A DNA stretch of 64,000 nucleotides from Lentzea atacamensis (GCF_003269295.1 NZ_QLTT01000005.1:124001-188000), one strand, 5' to 3'; counted from the stretch's first letter, positions 28,363 to 36,873 are shown. The notes: a model not told the origin generated them from the sequence alone. Translations and numbers: made by a program.

Positions 28363-29515
28363 CGGCCCGCCTGGCGAGCCACGTCGCCGGGATGATCAGC
28401 GCGGTGACCAGCGCCACGAACCCGAGCGACACCACGAGAGAGCTGACGTGCGCGAGCCCGCCCACGATCGGCGGCCCGGCGAGGAACCCGGTGTAGGCGA
28501 TCGTCGTGACGAGGCCGAGCTCGCGTTCGCCGCCGCTGCCGTCGGCGCGTTTGCCGGTTTCGCTCGCGAGGTCCATGACCACGGGGAACGAGAACGCGAG
28601 CCCCAGCCCTGCCAGGCCGAACCCGAGGTACCCGGCTGCGGGAACCGGCACCGTGGCGGTGACCGCCAGCCCCGTCGCGGCGAGCCCACCGCCCGCGGCG
28701 AGGAGTCGGTGGGGCCCAAGCGTGCGTTGGATCGGTTCCCCGAACCACCGTGCGAGCGCCATCGTGATGGAGAAGCCCGCATAGGCGTATGCACCCGCCG
28801 CGTCGCCCATGCCGCGCTCACGAACCATGAACAACGCCGACCAGTCTGCCGCCGCCCCTTCCGCGATGGCACTGCACAGCGCAACGCTCGCCAACAACCA
28901 GAGAACCGGGCTCTTGAGCACGTTGCTACGTTCAGTGGCTTCTTCCCTATGGCGCTCCCCCACTCCTCCGGGAATCTTCTTCGCGATGAGCGCCGTGATG
29001 ATGAGCCCGACCACTGCGGCCATGAGGAAGTGCTTCATGGGTGTCCAGTGCGCCTGAGCGGCGGCGGCGCTGCCCAACGAGCCGATGAGGCCGCCGAAGC
29101 TGAAGCCCGCGTGGAACTGCGGCATCAACGGCCGTTGCAGGTCACGGACGACGACGACCGCAGCGACGTTCATCGACACGTCCATCGCCGCGACGCTCGC
29201 ACCAAGCGCGATGAGAGTCAGCCCGAACTGCACCGTTGACTGCGATAGCGCAAGCACGGGCAAAAGGAGCGGACTGAGGAGGCTGCTCGCTATCAGAACC
29301 CCGCGCGACCCGTGAACCGCGCAGATCCGTGCGGCGACCGGTGCCGTGACGGCCAGGCCGACACTCGCCCCGAGCAGCGCCAGGCCGAGGCTGCCCACCT
29401 CCGCGCCGACCTGCTCGGCGAGCGCGGGCACGCGAGAGGCCCAGGTGCCGAAGACGGCGCCGTTCAACAGGAAGACGACGAAGGTGGCCAGGCGTGGGGA
29501 CATGCGTTCCAGCAT
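28340..29515 (-). CDS. MFS transporter, likely sugar-type, regulated by adjacent LacI protein
   Basis: A 391-residue, 12-span protein. It resembles the small MFS group that includes YbjJ and fucose-permease-like members (FGTWASRVPALAEQVGAEVGSLGLALLGASVG; AMDVSMN). The ATG at 29515 lies three bases from a LacI-type palindrome, and the LacI gene is divergent, so the transporter is very probably its target. Substrate unknown; a sugar or sugar-like metabolite is inferred from the regulator class. Confidence 0.85.
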   Translation of the reverse strand: MLERMSPRLATFVVFLLNGAVFGTWASRVPALAEQVGAEVGSLGLALLGASVGLAVTAPVAARICAVHGSRGVLIASSLLSPLLLPVLALSQSTVQFGLTLIALGASVAAMDVSMNVAAVVVVRDLQRPLMPQFHAGFSFGGLIGSLGSAAAAQAHWTPMKHFLMAAVVGLIITALIAKKIPGGVGERHREEATERSNVLKSPVLWLLASVALCSAIAEGAAADWSALFMVRERGMGDAAGAYAYAGFSITMALARWFGEPIQRTLGPHRLLAAGGGLAATGLAVTATVPVPAAGYLGFGLAGLGLAFSFPVVMDLASETGKRADGSGGERELGLVTTIAYTGFLAGPPIVGGLAHVSSLVVSLGFVALVTALIIPATWLARRAARQPASV

Positions 29516-29517
29516 GA

Positions 29518-29531
29518 CTGAAGCGCTTCAG
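29518..29531. promoter_or_regulatory. LacI-family operator
   Basis: CTGAAGCGCTTCAG is a perfect 14-base palindrome with the central CG usual for LacI-family sites. It lies directly before the MFS start and 45 bases before the LacI start, so one site can control both. Confidence 0.85.
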
Positions 29532-29576
29532 AGTCGCCAGGTAATTCGGTGCGATCTCTCGCATACGATGCTTTCC

Positions 29577-30656
29577 GTGGAGTCCGATCGCCGACGCAGG
29601 CCGACGCTGGACACCGTCGCCGCAGCGGTCGGGGTTTCCAGGGCAACGGTGTCGAACGCGTACAACCGGCCCGACCAGCTCTCGTCGTCGTTGCGCGAAC
29701 GCATCCTGGAGACGGCGCGCTCTCTGGGCTATGCGGGCCCTGATCCCGTTGCACGCTCTCTGGCCACACGGTCGTCAGCAGCCGTGGGTTTCATGCTGCC
29801 GCAGGGCCTGTCCGGCGCGTTCTCGGATCCGGCGCTGTCCATCGTGCTCGACGGCCTGGCCTCGACCGTCGACGGCCACGACCACAGCCTCGTCCTGATG
29901 CCCGGCGACTCCACGGGAGGCCCACGTCCCTCGATCGTGTCACGCGCACAGGCGGACGTGATGGTGGCGTACTCGCTCCCGGACTCCGCACCGGCGTTGG
30001 ACGCGGTGGCCGCCCGCGGGCTTCCGCTGGTGGTGATCGACCAACCGGTGCTGCCGGGCTCGGCACGGGTCGAGGTGCAGGACCACCTGGGCGCGTCGCT
30101 CGCGGCGTCGTTCCTGCTCGAGCTCGGTCACTCCTCGTTCGGCATCCTGACGTTCTCGCTACACCCGGACGGCGTATCCGGCCCCGTTTCCCACGAGCGC
30201 CGTTCGGCCGTGCCGTTCCGCGTGAGCCGCGACCGCCTGGGCGGCTACCTCGACACTTTGGCAAAAGGCGGGGTCCAACCGGACAATGTTCCGGTGTGGG
30301 AGGCGCGCGGCAGTGATCGCGAGCTCGGACGTCTCGGCGCGCGGTGGTTGCTCACCCGCACGCCACGCCCGAGCGCTCTGCTGTGCGCGTCGGACCAGCT
30401 GGCCTTCGGCGCCCTCCAAGCCGCCCGCGACCTGGCCTTGACCGTCCCGCGAGACGTTTCCGTCGTCGGCTTCGACGACGTCCCCGAAGCGACCTACAGC
30501 GATCCGCCACTGACTACCGTGCGTCAACCCCTGGCCGAGAAGGGCCGCAGAGCGGGCGAGCTGGCGCTGAAATTACTGGCCGGCGGCAGACCGCCGCGGC
30601 CCACGAGGCTCGACGTTTCACTCGTGCAGAGAGCCTCGACGGCCCCACGGACGTGA
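29577..30656 (+). CDS. LacI-family transcriptional regulator
   Basis: A 359-residue regulator. I prefer GTG 29577, seven bases after TACGAT (29564-29569), as a leaderless start; ATG 29568 is the alternative. The N-terminal helix-turn-helix and hinge are typical (TLDTVAAAVGVSRATVSNAYNRP, then GPDPVARSLAT). The periplasmic-binding-like effector domain follows to the end. Likely represses itself and the divergent MFS gene through the palindrome at 29518-29531. Confidence 0.9.
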   Translation: MESDRRRRPTLDTVAAAVGVSRATVSNAYNRPDQLSSSLRERILETARSLGYAGPDPVARSLATRSSAAVGFMLPQGLSGAFSDPALSIVLDGLASTVDGHDHSLVLMPGDSTGGPRPSIVSRAQADVMVAYSLPDSAPALDAVAARGLPLVVIDQPVLPGSARVEVQDHLGASLAASFLLELGHSSFGILTFSLHPDGVSGPVSHERRSAVPFRVSRDRLGGYLDTLAKGGVQPDNVPVWEARGSDRELGRLGARWLLTRTPRPSALLCASDQLAFGALQAARDLALTVPRDVSVVGFDDVPEATYSDPPLTTVRQPLAEKGRRAGELALKLLAGGRPPRPTRLDVSLVQRASTAPRT

Positions 30657-30784
30657 TACGCGTCACGTTTGGAGCGTTTTCGTCACCCATTTGGACGTAG
30701 GGCGGAAACAGTCGATCGACTTCGGACGATGTGTCCGTTGGGGGCAGCGGCGACCACAGTTCGTGGCCGCTTCGGTCTCCTCAA

Positions 30785-30857
30785 GCCTCCGTAGCTCAGT
30801 GGAGAGAGCGAGGGACTTCTAATCCCGAGGTCGCAGGTTCGAATCCTGCCGGGGGCG
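30785..30857 (+). tRNA. tRNA-Arg (anticodon TCT)
   Basis: Acceptor GCCTCCG pairs with CGGGGGC (one G-T), the D stem is GCTC/GAGC, the anticodon loop is CTTCTAA with TCT in the middle, and the T arm is GCAGG TTCGAAT CCTGC. CCA is not encoded. The top pair of the anticodon stem is an A-G mismatch. The 3' part is the integration site of the downstream element. Confidence 0.95.
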
Positions 30858-30858
30858 C
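30815..30858 (+). repeat. attL core, 44 bp
   Basis: Runs from the anticodon loop to just past the tRNA 3' end. It is identical to 48984-49027. The identity is typical of tyrosine-integrase elements that use tRNA genes and rebuild the gene on entry. Confidence 0.95.
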
Positions 30859-30869
30859 CCAGATGGAAT

Positions 30870-30905
30870 AGGGCCTCTGACCTGCAAGAACAGGTCAGAG
30901 GCCCT
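30870..30905 (+). terminator. Terminator downstream of tRNA-Arg
   Basis: Perfect 15-base arms (30870-30884 and 30891-30905) around CAAGAA. A close variant lies past attR at 49037-49070, so the element appears to have brought a matching terminator. Confidence 0.85.
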
Positions 30906-30983
30906 CCTCCTTGCTCCAGGCTTTGTTGATCTTCAGGGCTGTTCGTGGTGCCGTGCGTGGTGCGAACGGGCTACCGTCGCACC

Positions 30984-32561
30984 ATGACGAAGCGCAAAGC
31001 AGGCCCCAAGAGCCGCAAGCGCGGCCGGATCGAGACCCTCCCCAGCGGCGCGCTGAGGGTCAGTGTCTACGCGGGCATCGACCCGCTGACGAAGCTCCGG
31101 CACTACCTCAAAGAGACCATTCCGGCCGACCACCCCGAACTGTGGGACGAAGCCGAGCGAGTACGGACACGCCTGCTCAACCAAGTTGACGAGCAGCACA
31201 ATCCCCGCACAAAGGCGACGGTCAATCAGCTCATGGACGAGTACCTGGCGAAGGTGGACGTCGATACGAGCACGAAGATCGGTTACGAGCGGGCAGCCCG
31301 GAACCACATTCGCCCGCTCTTGGGTCGCTTGCAGGTGGGCAAGCTGGACGGCCACACGCTCGACTCGTTCTACTCGACATTGCGCACGTGCCGTGCCCAT
31401 TGCGGTGGCAAGGGCAAGTTCATCGAGCATCGAAAGAAGCCGCACGACAAGAGCGAGTGCGATGACCGATGCAAGCCACACGCGTGCAAGGGCTTGGCTG
31501 ACTCCACGATCCGGCAGATCCACTCAATCCTCAGCGGCGCGCTTGAGCGCGCGATTCGGTGGGGCTGGATCACCGTCAACCCGATCGAGCAAGCCGAACC
31601 GCCGAAGACTCCGACTCCAAACCCGCATCCGCCCGAGCCTGAGGAAGCGGCCTCCATCGTGAATGAGGCCTTCAAGGACTTCGCCTGGGGTGTGCTGGTG
31701 TGGCTCGCCATCATTACTGGCGCACGACGCGGCGAGCTGTGCGCACTCCGATGGGACTGGCTCGACCTCAACAAAGCGGTATTGAGGATTCGCACCAGCA
31801 TCGGCCAAGAGGGCGCGAAGACGTGGGAGAAGGACACGAAGACTCACCAGCAACGCCGGATCGCCCTTGACCAGGAAACCGTTGACCTCCTGCGCGCGTA
31901 CCGTCAGCATTGCGAAGAACTCGCCAAAGAGATGGGACAGAAGATCGCACGTGACGGCCGGATCTTCTCCACATCGACCGACCACAGCACGTGGCTGAAG
32001 CCTGACTCCGTCTCGCAGAGGTTCTCCCGGATGTGCGACAAGCTGGAGATCGAGACCAGCTTGCACGCACTGAGGCACTACTCGGCAACCGAACTCATCG
32101 CGGCGGGTGTCGACCCGCGCACTGTGGCGGGACGCCTCGGCCACGGTGGAGGCGGCGCGACAACGCTTCGCGTGTACTCAGCCTGGGTGTCGGAGGCTGA
32201 TCAGCGCGCGGCAGGGAACCTGAGCGGAAGGATGCCCAGCGCGCCGATCTCCTTCGATGCGGACGGCAGCGCCACCATTACCGTCACGCCTGAGATTCGC
32301 GGCCCGTACCAGCAAATCGCCGCTGACCTACGTGGCGCCATCGTGTGCGGCGCATTGAAGCCGGGCGACACCCTTCCGACCGTGGTCGAACTCTGCCAGC
32401 GCTACAACGTGGCCGCGGGAACCGCGAATCGCGCGGTAGCCGAACTGAAGGCCGATGGACTGGTGACAGCGAGCCGAGGAAAGCGCGCGGTAGTCGCCCC
32501 GCTGAGTGAGTCGAGCTTCGCGAACGTCGTCAGTCTGAGGAGCAAGCGCGCGGGCGAGTAA
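30984..32561 (+). CDS. Tyrosine site-specific integrase with C-terminal GntR-type domain
   Basis: A 525-residue protein. ATG 30984 is six bases after TACCGT, so probably leaderless. It has an N-terminal arm-binding region, a SAM-like core-binding domain (about 80-215) with an unusual Cys/His-rich insert (CRAHCGGK...CDDRCKPHACKG), and a catalytic domain with Arg248 (TGARRGEL), His361-Arg364 (LHALRH) and Tyr398 (LRVYSAW). After the catalytic domain, residues about 432-505 form a GntR-like winged helix (YQQIAADLRGAIVCGALKPGDTLP). It integrates the element at tRNA-Arg. Confidence 0.93.
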   Translation: MTKRKAGPKSRKRGRIETLPSGALRVSVYAGIDPLTKLRHYLKETIPADHPELWDEAERVRTRLLNQVDEQHNPRTKATVNQLMDEYLAKVDVDTSTKIGYERAARNHIRPLLGRLQVGKLDGHTLDSFYSTLRTCRAHCGGKGKFIEHRKKPHDKSECDDRCKPHACKGLADSTIRQIHSILSGALERAIRWGWITVNPIEQAEPPKTPTPNPHPPEPEEAASIVNEAFKDFAWGVLVWLAIITGARRGELCALRWDWLDLNKAVLRIRTSIGQEGAKTWEKDTKTHQQRRIALDQETVDLLRAYRQHCEELAKEMGQKIARDGRIFSTSTDHSTWLKPDSVSQRFSRMCDKLEIETSLHALRHYSATELIAAGVDPRTVAGRLGHGGGGATTLRVYSAWVSEADQRAAGNLSGRMPSAPISFDADGSATITVTPEIRGPYQQIAADLRGAIVCGALKPGDTLPTVVELCQRYNVAAGTANRAVAELKADGLVTASRGKRAVVAPLSESSFANVVSLRSKRAGE

Positions 32562-32567
32562 GGCTGC

Positions 32568-33518
32568 TAGGGCGTGTCCGCCGGAACGCTGATCGTGGGG
32601 TTTGATCAAATTGCGTTGTGGCGCGTGGTGATCTGACGGATGCGGAGTGGGCGATCCTGGAGCCGTTGCTGCCGGCTCCGAAGCCGGGTCGTGGCGGCCG
32701 GTGGGGTGATCGTCGTCGGGTGATCAACGGAATCCTGTGGCGCATGCGGACAGGCGCTCCGTGGCGGGATGTGCCGGAACGGTACGGGCCGTGGAAAACC
32801 TGTTATGAGCGTTATCGCCGGTGGGCGGCGGACGGGACGTGGGCGCGGCTCAAGCGGCAGGTCCAGGGCCGGGCCGAGGCCGAAGGGGACATCGACTGGA
32901 ACGCCCAGGTCGATTCCACGATCGTGCGCGCCCACCAGCATGCGGCGGGTGCTCGTAAAGGGGGCTGAGCCCGGAGGAATCGCGGGCAGCCCGGGGCCTT
33001 GGCGGTCACGGGGTGGTTTGACGTCCAAGATCCACACTATCGGCGAAGGACGCGGAAGATCGCTGGCGACCCGGGTCACTCCTGGTCAGGCCGCTGATAC
33101 CAAGCAGCTGGAGTCGTTGCTGGAGGACATCGCCGTGCCCCGGCCCGGCAAGGCCGGTCGTCCGCGCAAGCGTCCGGACTCGCTGACCGGGGACAAGGCC
33201 TACGGCAGCAAGGCCAATCGCGCCCTGCTGCGGAGCAAGAAGATCAAGGCGGTGATCCCCGAACGCCGGGATCAGGTCAGCAACCGGCTACGCAAGGGAT
33301 CCAACGGTGGACGGCCGCCATCGTTCGACAGCACCCGGTACAGGCAGCGCAACCAGGTCGAGCGAGGGTTCAACCGCCGCAAGCAGTTCCGCGCAGTGGC
33401 CACCCGCTACGACAAGCTGGGCAGCCACTGGCAAGCCACCAACGACCTGATCGAGATCATCGACTGGATCCGCGCTACACCAGACAAAACCCGGTCATGA
33501 CCCGGCGGACACGCCCTA
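32568..33518 (+). mobile_element. IS5-family insertion sequence
   Basis: Perfect 17-base inverted ends: TAGGGCGTGTCCGCCGG at 32568-32584 and its complement at 33502-33518. The outer TA may be the target duplication, leaving 15-base ends. It lies between the integrase gene and a Nudix gene, whose stop codon falls in the right end. Confidence 0.9.
32618..33500 (+). CDS. IS5-family transposase in two overlapping frames
   Basis: The first frame (32618-32968, 116 residues) carries the N-terminal DUF4096-like part (DLTDAEWAILEPLLP, INGILWRMRTGAPWRDVPERYG) and the first catalytic Asp (QVDSTIVRAHQH). The second frame, ending at 33500, carries GGLTSKIHTIGEG, DKAYGSK and the Glu region RYRQRNQVERGFNRRKQFRAVATRYDK. 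Joining them needs a +1 (or -2) shift, most likely at AAAGGGGG near 32959-32966. This can be programmed frameshifting, known in IS5 subgroups, or a simple indel. All three DDE positions are present. Confidence 0.85.
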
Positions 33519-34199
33519 AAGGTCCAACGCCTTCAGCACCGGCCGGTAGATGCGGTCGGCCGGGATGAGACCGACCAAGCGCGACTTGTCCACCCACATC
33601 ACGTCCGCGTTCTCGAACGCGTCGATGTTCTTCGCCACGCCGGCGACGTAGTCACAAAGCACGTAGTCGCAGAGAACCCGCGTCGCGGGATGCAGTCGCG
33701 TCCCGAGTCCCCCACGCACGACGCAGTGAACATCCGTCTCGCTGAGCGTTTCACGGACGGCGATCGTCTCTGGTGCCGCACCAGGCTTGACCATTCCGGC
33801 TGGAAACTGCCATCCAGCCGAACCGTCGTCACCACGGCGACGCACGATCAACACCTCTGATCCCCTCAACACGACCGCTATTGCCACGCGCAACGGGTGG
33901 GCGGCGGAGTGCGTGTCTGGCCGTCGAGGCGGCGACAGCAGTTCAGCAATCGGCATACCGAAGATGCGTTCGAGCAACCGGGCGTTGGCAGGACGCACCG
34001 GCCCCAGCGGCGTTCCGTCTTTCCGAACTCCGGCGACCAGCCGTAGAAGATGCCGCACGCTCAGCGTGCCCGGCTCGTTGTGTTCGCGAGCGAAGTCCAT
34101 CGCGAACTCCACGAACTCCTCATAGGTCAACTGTCGCGCCTTGATCTGCTCTTCGAGCACGGTGCGGGCAGGTGTCGCCGTCAACGTCGTCCCGGTCAT
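33516..34199 (-). CDS. HTH-Nudix regulator, 3' end at IS boundary
   Basis: A 227-residue protein from ATG 34199, preceded by GGGAGG. The N-terminal part (to about 90) is XRE-like and the C-terminal part is a Nudix domain. The Nudix box (GMVKPGAAPETIAVRETLSETDVHC) is degenerate: the first Glu and one of the paired Glu are replaced, as in the paralogue at 44757. The TAG stop uses TA plus G from the IS end, and the protein ends a few residues earlier than its paralogue. Nudix proteins of this kind serve as transfer immunity factors (Pif) in pSAM2; the same role is inferred. Confidence 0.8.
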   Translation of the reverse strand: MTGTTLTATPARTVLEEQIKARQLTYEEFVEFAMDFAREHNEPGTLSVRHLLRLVAGVRKDGTPLGPVRPANARLLERIFGMPIAELLSPPRRPDTHSAAHPLRVAIAVVLRGSEVLIVRRRGDDGSAGWQFPAGMVKPGAAPETIAVRETLSETDVHCVVRGGLGTRLHPATRVLCDYVLCDYVAGVAKNIDAFENADVMWVDKSRLVGLIPADRIYRPVLKALDL

Positions 34200-34301
34200 C
34201 CCCGACCTCCCCACCAGTGGCGCTCAAACGGCGCACTCATGGCATCCGTATGTCATGTTCATCAGCCTGGGTCAACGTCAGGCTTGATTTCAGTCTGGCA
34301 C

Positions 34302-34322
34302 AGACCCTCTCCAAGAGGGTCT
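34302..34322 (+). terminator. Hairpin upstream of small membrane protein gene
   Basis: AGACCCTC (34302-34309) pairs with GAGGGTCT (34315-34322) and is followed by TTT. It lies 36 bases before the next gene and could terminate or attenuate transcription entering from upstream. Confidence 0.5.
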
Positions 34323-34358
34323 TTCGAGTGCCTCGTTCACGCGGACAGAGGCGGGTGG

Positions 34359-34688
34359 ATGACGGTGTGGAGCGAACTGGCAAAGGACTCGGGCGGAATC
34401 GCACTCTTCGTGATCTGGCTCGTGCTGCCGCTCGTGTACGTGATTGCGCTCGGCCGCAGGTACGTCCGGCAAGCCCGAGAGGCGGCCCAGGAAGCGACAT
34501 GGGCGAACGAGGAGGTTCAGGCCGTCTTGGAAGACCTCCAAGACGCCATAGAGCCTGATGAGAGCGATCAGCCCACTGTGCCGACAGCCCGCGCGGAAGA
34601 CACCTGGGAACTTCCTCGGGTCGAACGACCCGAGCGCGTCGGGAAGCACCGGCTCGACCGTTCAGAGGTGGCGTCGTGCCTGAAGTGA
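34359..34688 (+). CDS. Small single-span membrane protein of the island
   Basis: A 109-residue protein starting at ATG 34359. One hydrophobic span (about residues 13-32, GIALFVIWLVLPLVYVIALG) is followed by a charged, acidic cytoplasmic tail with helical character. It overlaps the next small gene by 13 bases. Such proteins are common in actinomycete integrative elements, often near spread genes; I cannot assign a function. Confidence 0.7.
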   Translation: MTVWSELAKDSGGIALFVIWLVLPLVYVIALGRRYVRQAREAAQEATWANEEVQAVLEDLQDAIEPDESDQPTVPTARAEDTWELPRVERPERVGKHRLDRSEVASCLK

Positions 34689-34924
34689 CTCCCGCTGCCC
34701 TTCTCGTACGCCTTCGCCGTGGCGTCGTTGGCGAGAGGGAACGAACTTGTCACGTTGTTCCCGTGCCGTCCGGCGACACGATGCCGACTTCACTCGTGGC
34801 GTACTGCGGTCTGGTGATCCTGCCCGGCACGGTGGAGCTGCTGAGCGCGCCTGAAGGGATGCCGTGCGTTGACTGCCTGTTCCGCAGTCCACTTCCTCCC
34901 GCTCCGATCAGGGAGATGCAGTGA
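34676..34924 (+). CDS. Small Cys-containing hypothetical protein
   Basis: An 82-residue protein from GTG 34676. It contains a CH near residue 24, a CG near 44 and GMPCVDC near 61-67, arranged like a small zinc-binding site. It overlaps both neighbours (13 bases upstream, 4 downstream), so the three are co-translated. Function unknown. Confidence 0.65.
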   Translation: MPEVTPAALLVRLRRGVVGERERTCHVVPVPSGDTMPTSLVAYCGLVILPGTVELLSAPEGMPCVDCLFRSPLPPAPIREMQ

Positions 34925-35145
34925 TCATCGAGCGACGCTTCCAACTCGCGCCACTGACCGACGAGATGCTGACGCGCGTTCAGCAGTACGCAAACCTCTC
35001 GCCGGATGAGGCCCTGTCGGTTCTGGTGCGGTACGGCTTCGTCGCCTACCGCATGACCGTGCTGCATCAGTTCGGCATGGACCCGAGCACCGGTTCTCTC
35101 CTCGACCTCCCGGAACGCCCGGACCAGGACCACCAGCCTGAATGA
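34921..35145 (+). CDS. Small hypothetical protein, possible DNA-binding partner
   Basis: A 74-residue protein from GTG 34921, overlapping the preceding stop by four bases (GTGA). It has a short helical segment (LTDEMLTRVQQYANLSPDEALSVLVRYGFVAYRM) of the type seen in ribbon-helix-helix-like or adaptor proteins, with an acidic tail. No firm family. Confidence 0.6.
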   Translation: MIIERRFQLAPLTDEMLTRVQQYANLSPDEALSVLVRYGFVAYRMTVLHQFGMDPSTGSLLDLPERPDQDHQPE

Positions 35146-35224
35146 GGCTGGTGCGGGAGTCGACGCGGCGCGCGCAGCCGCGTCGGCTCCCTCTTCATCG
35201 CGTCACCACGGAGTTAGCCGAACG

Positions 35225-36097
35225 ATGCCCAAAGGGTTCAAGTCCAACCTTCAGAACCGCGAGGTCGCGCGTGCACTTGCCTTGTGGCGTAAGGAAAGCG
35301 GCTTGAGTCTGGCCGAGGTGACCAAGCGCGTGCACTGGTCATCGGCCAAGACGTCGATGCTGCAGAACGGCCTGGTCCCGATCACCGATGCCGATGTCAT
35401 GGCGCTTGCCCTGGTCTATGAGATCGACGACGTACGGCGGGAACCGGTGTTCTGGGGTGCGCAGCGGGCACGTGATCCCCGGATGTTCGACCTCGTGACC
35501 GGCGGCACGGCGTCATGCGTCCAGTGGACCTACTCCGAGGTAGAAGCCGAGGCGAACTATGTACGGACAGTGGCGCTGGACGTGTTGCCGCCGTTGGTCT
35601 GGACGCCCGAGTACTCGGCTGCGATCAGGGGCGTACAGGTCGAAGCCGTCTCCGAGCAGGGGCACCGCTTCTACCCCAACAGACACCGCGAACAGGTGGT
35701 GGAGCAACTGAGCGACGGTCCGTCACTCCGGATGGATCTCGTTCTGGGCGAGGCGGCATTGCGACGTCCGGTCGGCGGTGCGCTGGTGATGGCGGACCAG
35801 TTGTTCCAGCTCGCGTCGTTCGCTCAACTCGCCGGCGTGCGGGTGTTCCTCGTGCCAGACAGGGTTGGTGAGCTTGCGCCGATGGCCTCGTTCGCGGTGC
35901 TGTCGTTCCGAGAGGCGCAGTTTGACGACGTGGTGCACTTCGACTGCCCGCACGGCGAAACGTGGCTGGAGAACGAAGCTGAGCGGGGGCCGTACCTGGA
36001 CACGTTCAAGCGGCTGATGTTGGCAGCGCTCCCGGCCGCCGTGACGACGGGAGCGATCGTGAAGGCCGCACAGCACTTCAAGGACATCGCACACTGA
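35225..36097 (+). CDS. XRE-family regulator with DUF5753 domain
   Basis: A 290-residue protein from ATG 35225 with GGAG upstream. N-terminal helix-turn-helix (ALALWRKESGLSLAEVTKRVHWSSAKTSMLQNG), then the DUF5753 domain (about 100-280; LPPLVWTPEYSAAIRG, FAQLAGVRVFLVP, VVHFDCPHGETWLE). This family is abundant in actinomycetes and often pairs with a small DUF397 protein, but none is adjacent here. The large inverted repeat right after its stop could be its operator. Confidence 0.85.
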   Translation: MPKGFKSNLQNREVARALALWRKESGLSLAEVTKRVHWSSAKTSMLQNGLVPITDADVMALALVYEIDDVRREPVFWGAQRARDPRMFDLVTGGTASCVQWTYSEVEAEANYVRTVALDVLPPLVWTPEYSAAIRGVQVEAVSEQGHRFYPNRHREQVVEQLSDGPSLRMDLVLGEAALRRPVGGALVMADQLFQLASFAQLAGVRVFLVPDRVGELAPMASFAVLSFREAQFDDVVHFDCPHGETWLENEAERGPYLDTFKRLMLAALPAAVTTGAIVKAAQHFKDIAH

Positions 36098-36113
36098 CCG
36101 GCCGTCGCCAAAG

Positions 36114-36178
36114 ATTCGTGACTAGTTTCGTGACACGACCGGCTACGCTCGCCGTGCGTCACGAAACTAGTCACGAAT
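36114..36178. promoter_or_regulatory. Perfect 21-bp inverted repeat flanking a promoter
   Basis: Left arm 36114-36134 and right arm 36158-36178 are exact complements with a 23-base spacer. Each arm itself holds two copies of TTCGTGAC. A TACGCT -10-like element (36144-36149) lies in the spacer, and the next gene starts at 36192. This looks like a double operator or iteron pair controlling the downstream gene. Confidence 0.8.
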
Positions 36179-36191
36179 TGGGTGGTGTGTC

Positions 36192-36836
36192 GTGAAGTGC
36201 ACGGGATGCGGACAACCGTTGGCGACAGGGTCGAAGCGCGGGCGACCGGCCCGCTATCACAACGCAGCATGTCGGCAGCGTGCCCGACGCGCCCGTGTCG
36301 CCGCCCGTCACGGGGACGTCTTGGCGGCCGTGGCCGCTGTCGAGGCTGCGGCTGCCGAGGTGCGTCACGCGGTACTGACAGACGGCGACGCGGACCAGGT
36401 CGCCCGTCAGCTCACGCGTGCCGCTGCTGAACTCGCCCGGCTCGTGACACCGACTCCCGCTGTCGAGCCGGTCGAACCGCCCGCACCCGCTGTCACGAAA
36501 CCTGCCACGGAAGCGAAGCCGCGAACGAGCCGCTCCGCGCGATCGACGCGACCTGCTCCGCTGGACCTGGACACGGTGCGGCTCGAACGCTCGTCGGACC
36601 CGACGCGGACAGGTTGGCGAGTCTTGGCCGGGAAGACAGACGCGCCGGTCCTGGTGGGGTTCTTGGAACCGGTGTTGTCGGTGACAGGGCGACGTAGTAG
36701 CCGCTGGGCAGCGCAGACCGCAAGCATGACTCGCGTGCACGGTGGACCGTGGCGCAACCGGATGGACGCTCTGGCGCGTCTGGTGGACGACTACCAGCGT
36801 GCCACGGCGCGACCACGGCGACACACGATCACATAA
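36192..36836 (+). CDS. Zinc-finger-like small protein of the island
   Basis: A 214-residue protein from GTG 36192. The N-terminus has Cys3-x2-Cys6 and His23-x3-Cys27 (RYHNAACRQRARRAR), a plausible zinc finger followed by basic residues suited to DNA binding. The middle is alanine-rich helix, then a Pro/Ala linker, and the C-terminus is a small basic domain. Similar proteins occur in actinomycete integrative elements. The inverted repeat upstream may be bound by it. Function unknown. Confidence 0.7.
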   Translation: MKCTGCGQPLATGSKRGRPARYHNAACRQRARRARVAARHGDVLAAVAAVEAAAAEVRHAVLTDGDADQVARQLTRAAAELARLVTPTPAVEPVEPPAPAVTKPATEAKPRTSRSARSTRPAPLDLDTVRLERSSDPTRTGWRVLAGKTDAPVLVGFLEPVLSVTGRRSSRWAAQTASMTRVHGGPWRNRMDALARLVDDYQRATARPRRHTIT

Positions 36837-36843
36837 ACCGTGT

Positions 36844-36873
36844 GTCGCAGGTTCGAATCCTGCCTGGGCACCA
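36844..36873 (+). repeat. tRNA 3'-end-like fragment, internal att remnant
   Basis: The T-arm GTCGCAGGTTCGAATCCTGCC (in two parts, 36844-36864) is identical to the tRNA-Arg T-arm, but the next bases TGGGCACCA differ and end in CCA. No matching 5' tRNA half precedes it. It is best read as an attachment-site scar from another tRNA gene. Confidence 0.75.
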
